Positions 6,740-8,472 of a stretch of 8,472 nucleotides of DNA are shown here, in pieces. The DNA is taken from positions 1-8,472 of the forward strand of contig CAKSDF010000083.1 in assembly GCA_934444695.1 (NCBI GenBank), given 5' to 3'. Within the stretch, counting starts at the first letter, position 1. The number at the start of each line of letters is the position of its first letter. Both the position numbers and the translations under genes were made by a program. The stretch is from an uncultured Eubacteriales bacterium. Its GTDB lineage: Bacteria > Bacillota > Clostridia > Oscillospirales > Acutalibacteraceae. A model generated the notes under the pieces. The model was not told where the DNA came from. It saw nothing but the letters and a program-made list of their open reading frames with translations, and did not search any database.

Positions 6740-6909
6740 TGTGAGAGACCGTTGTATCGGAAGCTTCAAATATTTGCATTTTCACCGAATGAATGTACAA
6801 AACTGCCGGATGCCGGTTTGTTTTGGAAAGTGAGGATAAATTCGGTGAAAAAGGAAGCTTGCGGGGAGAATCCTTCCCACACGGTATGACACAGAATGGA
6901 GGAAAAACA
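6740..6909 (+). promoter_or_regulatory. Long, potentially structured 5' leader of the secreted-protein gene
   Basis: The span from the predicted start site to the ATG at 6910 is about 170 nt and has nested complementary segments. P1 is 6748-6755 with 6879-6885 (7 pairs, one bulged T). P2 is 6761-6767 with 6854-6860 (7 pairs). P3 is 6779-6790 with 6840-6851 (12 perfect pairs). P4 is 6797-6805 with 6814-6821 (8 pairs, one G-U, bulged A6799, 8-nt loop). P5 is 6863-6867 with 6874-6878 (5 pairs, one G-U). P1 encloses the P2-P3-P4 arm and P5, giving a three-way junction that ends 12 nt before the Shine-Dalgarno. I do not recognise the conserved bases of any riboswitch class I know. The structure is inferred by eye, with no covariation support. 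The same stretch is open in frame with the gene from an ATG at 6793, so an N-terminal coding extension is the competing reading. Confidence 0.42.
6898..6902 (+). promoter_or_regulatory. Ribosome binding site that decides the secreted-protein start
   Basis: GGAGG sits 7 nt before the ATG at 6910. The in-frame ATGs at 6793 and 6886 have no comparable site upstream, so 6910 is preferred. CCTTCC at 6872-6877 could pair with this site (five pairs, one G-U), which would hide it. Confidence 0.85.
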
Positions 6910-8472
6910 ATGAAAAAAACACTCAAAAAATCATTGGCGTTCATTTTGTCGCTGATGATGATCATCAGTGTGTCCTCGGTTGCCGCGGTTTCGGCCGACA
7001 CCGAGTATACAATGATCGCCATTGTGGCAATGAAGCCCCAGGAAGGGGATGAGCTTCTTGCCACCCGCCACATCTTCAATATCACCGAGGCGGAAGTAAC
7101 CGCTCTTAACGGCGGAACCCCCGTTGCCCTTTCCGACTTCGGATTTGAAGCCGACTGGGGTATTGCCGCAAGCGAAGCCTACGGCGACTATCACGCCGGA
7201 AACTGGGATCAGTCCAGCTGGGGCTATGATGCTAACGGACATCTTTATTTTGAGACCCATTTTCCCCTTGCCGGCGGCAGCACTCCCGCTGAGGAATATG
7301 CCGCAGCAGGCAGAGGCGAGGTTAAGGGCTTCATCCGTGATGTCGACAGCGAGCCTAAGGATGGCATCGTTCACGACAGCAATAACAGAGCTTATATTCC
7401 CGATCTCAAGGCCAACGAGACCTTTGAAGGAAACGACACCGTGCGTCTCGTACTCACCACCGAGGAAGTTTATTATGCTCCCGCACCGGTGACCGAAAAG
7501 GAAATTCAGCTTACAAATGCCGATTCTGCCGACGGCTGGTGGGTATTTGACGGTGACACCTTCTCGATCGATACCGAAATCAAATCCGAAGGTACCGGAA
7601 GCATTAAGTATCCCCACACCGGCGGCGTTGCCTGGGGTGCAACTTTCGAGGGCAAGGATCTTACCGGTATCAAGTCGATCTCCTTCGACATTGCAGCCGA
7701 TAACGCCGGTATCCTCACCGAGCCCACCGACAAATGCTTCCTTCTCATGAGCGACAATGTTATGGAGGGATTCCACGAGCCCTTCAACGGCGAGGCTTTC
7801 CTCAGCAATGCCGATGCCATGAAGAAGATCATGCAGTTTGATGTTTCGGTCTTTGATACAAACAAGGACGAATACACCCTCACTCCCGACAGCAAGACCT
7901 TCAAAACCGTAACCCTCACTCCTTCGGTTGTCGGTGAAGAATTTAATTATAAGAACGTTACCAACTTTATGCATTGGAGCTGCACAGGCTACGGCGGAGA
8001 CCACACCGAGTGGATGGATAATGTCCGCGTAACCGTTGAGGTCCCCGACACCGAAACCGACAAGGTGCTCAAAGCAGAGCTTGACGGAACCGGCGAAAAC
8101 CACCTCAGCTATCTCAGACTTGCACAGCTTTCGACCACCATCCAGGACGGAGATTATCTCGAATATGACGTTTGCATCGACGACGATCTTGCAGGCGTCG
8201 GCGCACTTGATGTTTGCAGCGGCGACGACAAGAACTGCCGCGATGAGCAGGCTGTTTTCGTTGACCAGAACGGTATCCCCGGACATCCCGCTTCCGACAT
8301 CAGCGATTATGCACACGGCAAATGGTATTCCCGTAAATTAAAGCTCAGCCAGTATGTCGCAGGAACTTCCGACAGCTATATTGTTATTGCTTTCGAAAAC
8401 CTCAGCGGCAAAACCACCGTGTATTATGACAATATCCGCATTACCCGCAATGGCGAGGTTGTGGAATACGCC
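6910..8472 (+). CDS. Secreted multi-domain protein with beta-sandwich (CBM-like) modules, 3' partial
   Basis: The reading frame is open for 521 codons from ATG 6910 to the window end with no stop, so the C-terminus is missing. It starts with a clear Sec signal peptide: basic n-region (KKTLKK), a hydrophobic core at about residues 9-26, and a likely cleavage after V27-S28-A29 before D30. Residues 30-190 form an acidic, Gly/Trp/Tyr-rich segment I do not recognise. Residues about 195-377 and 384-517 look like two beta-sandwich modules. Each ends in a similar strand, WMDNVRVT (368-375) and YYDNIRIT (505-512), a pattern common at the end of jelly-roll carbohydrate-binding modules. The second module has GTGSIKYPHTGG and the LTGIKSISFDIA strand. 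No cohesin, dockerin, LPXTG or catalytic domain is visible in the part seen. Binding of polysaccharide or a surface role is an inference. It has its own promoter and lies after a terminator. Confidence 0.9.
   Translation, partial: MKKTLKKSLAFILSLMMIISVSSVAAVSADTEYTMIAIVAMKPQEGDELLATRHIFNITEAEVTALNGGTPVALSDFGFEADWGIAASEAYGDYHAGNWDQSSWGYDANGHLYFETHFPLAGGSTPAEEYAAAGRGEVKGFIRDVDSEPKDGIVHDSNNRAYIPDLKANETFEGNDTVRLVLTTEEVYYAPAPVTEKEIQLTNADSADGWWVFDGDTFSIDTEIKSEGTGSIKYPHTGGVAWGATFEGKDLTGIKSISFDIAADNAGILTEPTDKCFLLMSDNVMEGFHEPFNGEAFLSNADAMKKIMQFDVSVFDTNKDEYTLTPDSKTFKTVTLTPSVVGEEFNYKNVTNFMHWSCTGYGGDHTEWMDNVRVTVEVPDTETDKVLKAELDGTGENHLSYLRLAQLSTTIQDGDYLEYDVCIDDDLAGVGALDVCSGDDKNCRDEQAVFVDQNGIPGHPASDISDYAHGKWYSRKLKLSQYVAGTSDSYIVIAFENLSGKTTVYYDNIRITRNGEVVEYA

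Noticed and set aside
6845..6889. A 14-codon leader-peptide frame from GTG 6845 with GAGG upstream at 6832-6835.
   Set aside because: The non-ATG start, very short length and lack of repeated regulatory codons (no run of one amino acid) make it no better than chance. The GTG also lies inside the 3' strand of the 12-bp repeat.
6931..8316. A 461-codon open frame on the minus strand opposite the secreted-protein gene.
   Set aside because: The plus frame has a promoter, GGAGG site, signal peptide and module-like sequence; the minus frame has none of these and its Val/Gly/Ala-rich content mirrors the other strand's codons.

Overview
The window reads as a chromosomal segment from a clostridial Firmicute, most likely a gut-type member of the Oscillospirales/Ruminococcaceae. 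This is inferred from protein style and not from a search. The supports are a TopA with a zinc-ribbon tail, the folate/FAD-type TrmFO, a two-domain Sua5-type threonylcarbamoyl-AMP synthase, GGAGG-type ribosome binding sites, moderate GC in genes (about half by eye) with AT-rich intergenic DNA, and a Gram-positive style signal peptide.

Positions 1-6480 hold one compact plus-strand gene run: the 3' end of topA, then trmFO, tsaC (ywlC/sua5 type), coaE, hisS and aspS. Junctions are an 8-nt overlap, a 1-nt overlap (TAATG), a 2-nt gap, a 1-nt gap and a 12-nt gap, so they are almost certainly co-transcribed and partly translationally coupled. All six stops are TAA. A strong intrinsic terminator at 6555-6589 closes the unit. 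The theme is the translation apparatus: TrmFO makes m5U54 in the tRNA T-loop, TsaC makes the donor for t6A37, and HisRS and AspRS charge tRNA. TopA (supercoiling) and CoaE (last step of coenzyme A synthesis) travel with them.

Positions 6481-6909 carry no convincing protein-coding gene. They hold a small stem-loop, the terminator, an AT-rich stretch, a good sigma-A-type promoter (6705-6733) and a predicted leader of about 170 nt. The leader contains a 12-bp perfect inverted repeat nested in further complementary segments that can be drawn as a closed three-way junction just upstream of the ribosome binding site. This is the least explained part of the window and could be a structured cis-regulatory RNA.

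Positions 6910-8472 hold the open 5' part (521 codons, no stop before the window ends) of a secreted, multi-domain protein. It has a signal peptide followed by an unrecognised segment and two modules that look like beta-sandwich (carbohydrate-binding-module-like) domains. Its function is not established. I see no CRISPR array, transposon, tRNA, rRNA or defence system here; most of the window is ordinary core genome.
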